From positions 124,001 through 188,000 of the forward strand of contig JANOBM010000247.1 in NCBI GenBank assembly GCA_031411655.1: a stretch of DNA of 64,000 nt, read 5' to 3'. A model generated the notes under the pieces. The model was not told where the DNA came from. It worked only from the letters and a program-made list of their open reading frames with translations, and ran no database searches. The position numbers and the translations under genes were made by a program. This document shows positions 63,843-64,000 of the stretch, one piece after another. Numbering within the stretch: position 1 is the first letter of the stretch; each line of letters starts with the position of its first letter. The DNA comes from UBA6163 sp031411655. GTDB taxonomy: Bacteria > Planctomycetota > Planctomycetia > Pirellulales > Pirellulaceae.

Positions 63843-64000
63843 TCTCTCAGCGGGCGATTAATAAGGTGAAATCGCATGCGCAGCAGTTTGTCGGCGCAAG
63901 CAGCCGTTGATTAGAATGGTAGCTTGCGCATGGGCAGAGCGAGGATGTCTTGTTGGTGCTCACTTTCGGATCCGTTGAAAAACGTAGCGTTCATATACCG
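63843..64000. other. Right-edge sequence without recognised feature
   Basis: 158 bp after the DUF1559 remnant. No open frame or RNA gene is recognised; it may be the start of another intergenic or decayed region continuing beyond the window. Confidence 0.35.

Noticed and set aside
58013..64000. Direct repeat of the tRNA-Ala 3' end as an attR site
   Set aside because: I looked for a second copy of the CCCTTCGGCTCCA end and saw none in the window.
1..64000. CRISPR arrays, rRNA genes, toxin-antitoxin or phage modules
   Set aside because: No regularly spaced repeats, rRNA motifs or matching gene pairs were seen on either strand.

Overview
The window looks like a chromosomal segment of a planctomycete, most likely a Pirellulaceae member of the Rhodopirellula type. 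This is inferred from gene content, not from a database search. The pointers are a GAF-fused HlyD adaptor, secreted FAD-dependent oxidoreductases with carbohydrate-binding-like flanks, a DUF6798-like membrane protein next to pdxA, a DUF1559 remnant, very large secreted proteins, a PheT without its tRNA-binding domain, and long intergenic gaps with few clear Shine-Dalgarno sites.

Layout. 1-2906 (-): an envelope adaptor pair, a GAF/HlyD hybrid followed by a classical secreted HlyD protein that runs off the left edge. 3190-8088 (+): a small Cys-motif protein, then a secreted FAD oxidoreductase and, 3 bp later, a membrane protein with two covalent-FMN-type domains and two CX3CP motifs, a plausible extracytoplasmic electron-transfer pair. 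8311-18384: a small secreted charged protein, an M13 peptidase, pdxA translationally coupled to a multi-spanning membrane protein, a K+-channel-like protein, an IscA-type Fe-S protein, a secreted beta-propeller-like protein and an acyltransferase-3. 18544-23507: a DUF4261 protein and the housekeeping operon ffh-rpsP-trmD-rplS-yraN (-). 24080-32141: a Tat-exported PhoD phosphatase facing a giant (about 2144 aa) secreted A2M-like protein. 32544-43907: a type IV pilus/type II secretion-like machine on the minus strand (response regulator-like protein, GspE/PilB, GspF/PilC, five prepilin-like proteins, a PilX/GspK-like protein, a PilM-PilN fusion, PilO-like, secretin) with a PilP-like lipoprotein on the opposite strand at its far end.

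44128-57802: a tagaturonate-epimerase-like enzyme, the translation cluster rpmI-rplT-pheS-pheT (+), a minus-strand group (folC, HMA-domain protein, CbiX-like chelatase), and a three-gene ABC-transporter operon with translationally coupled members. 57803-64000: a tRNA-Ala(CGC) gene, followed by a region rich in decayed elements (integrase C-terminus beside the tRNA, IS66 transposase C-terminus with an in-frame stop, frameshifted DUF1559 protein, a large inverted repeat) mixed with intact genes for a WalJ/YycJ-like hydrolase, an isoprenylcysteine-methyltransferase-like enzyme and a secreted lactonase.

No CRISPR array, rRNA, prophage or intact insertion sequence was seen. The best candidates for undescribed biology are the FAD/FMN electron-transfer pair at 3886-8088 and the unusual secretion/pilus machine at 32544-43907 (PilM-PilN fusion, PilP on the opposite strand, receiver domain lacking its conserved lysine).
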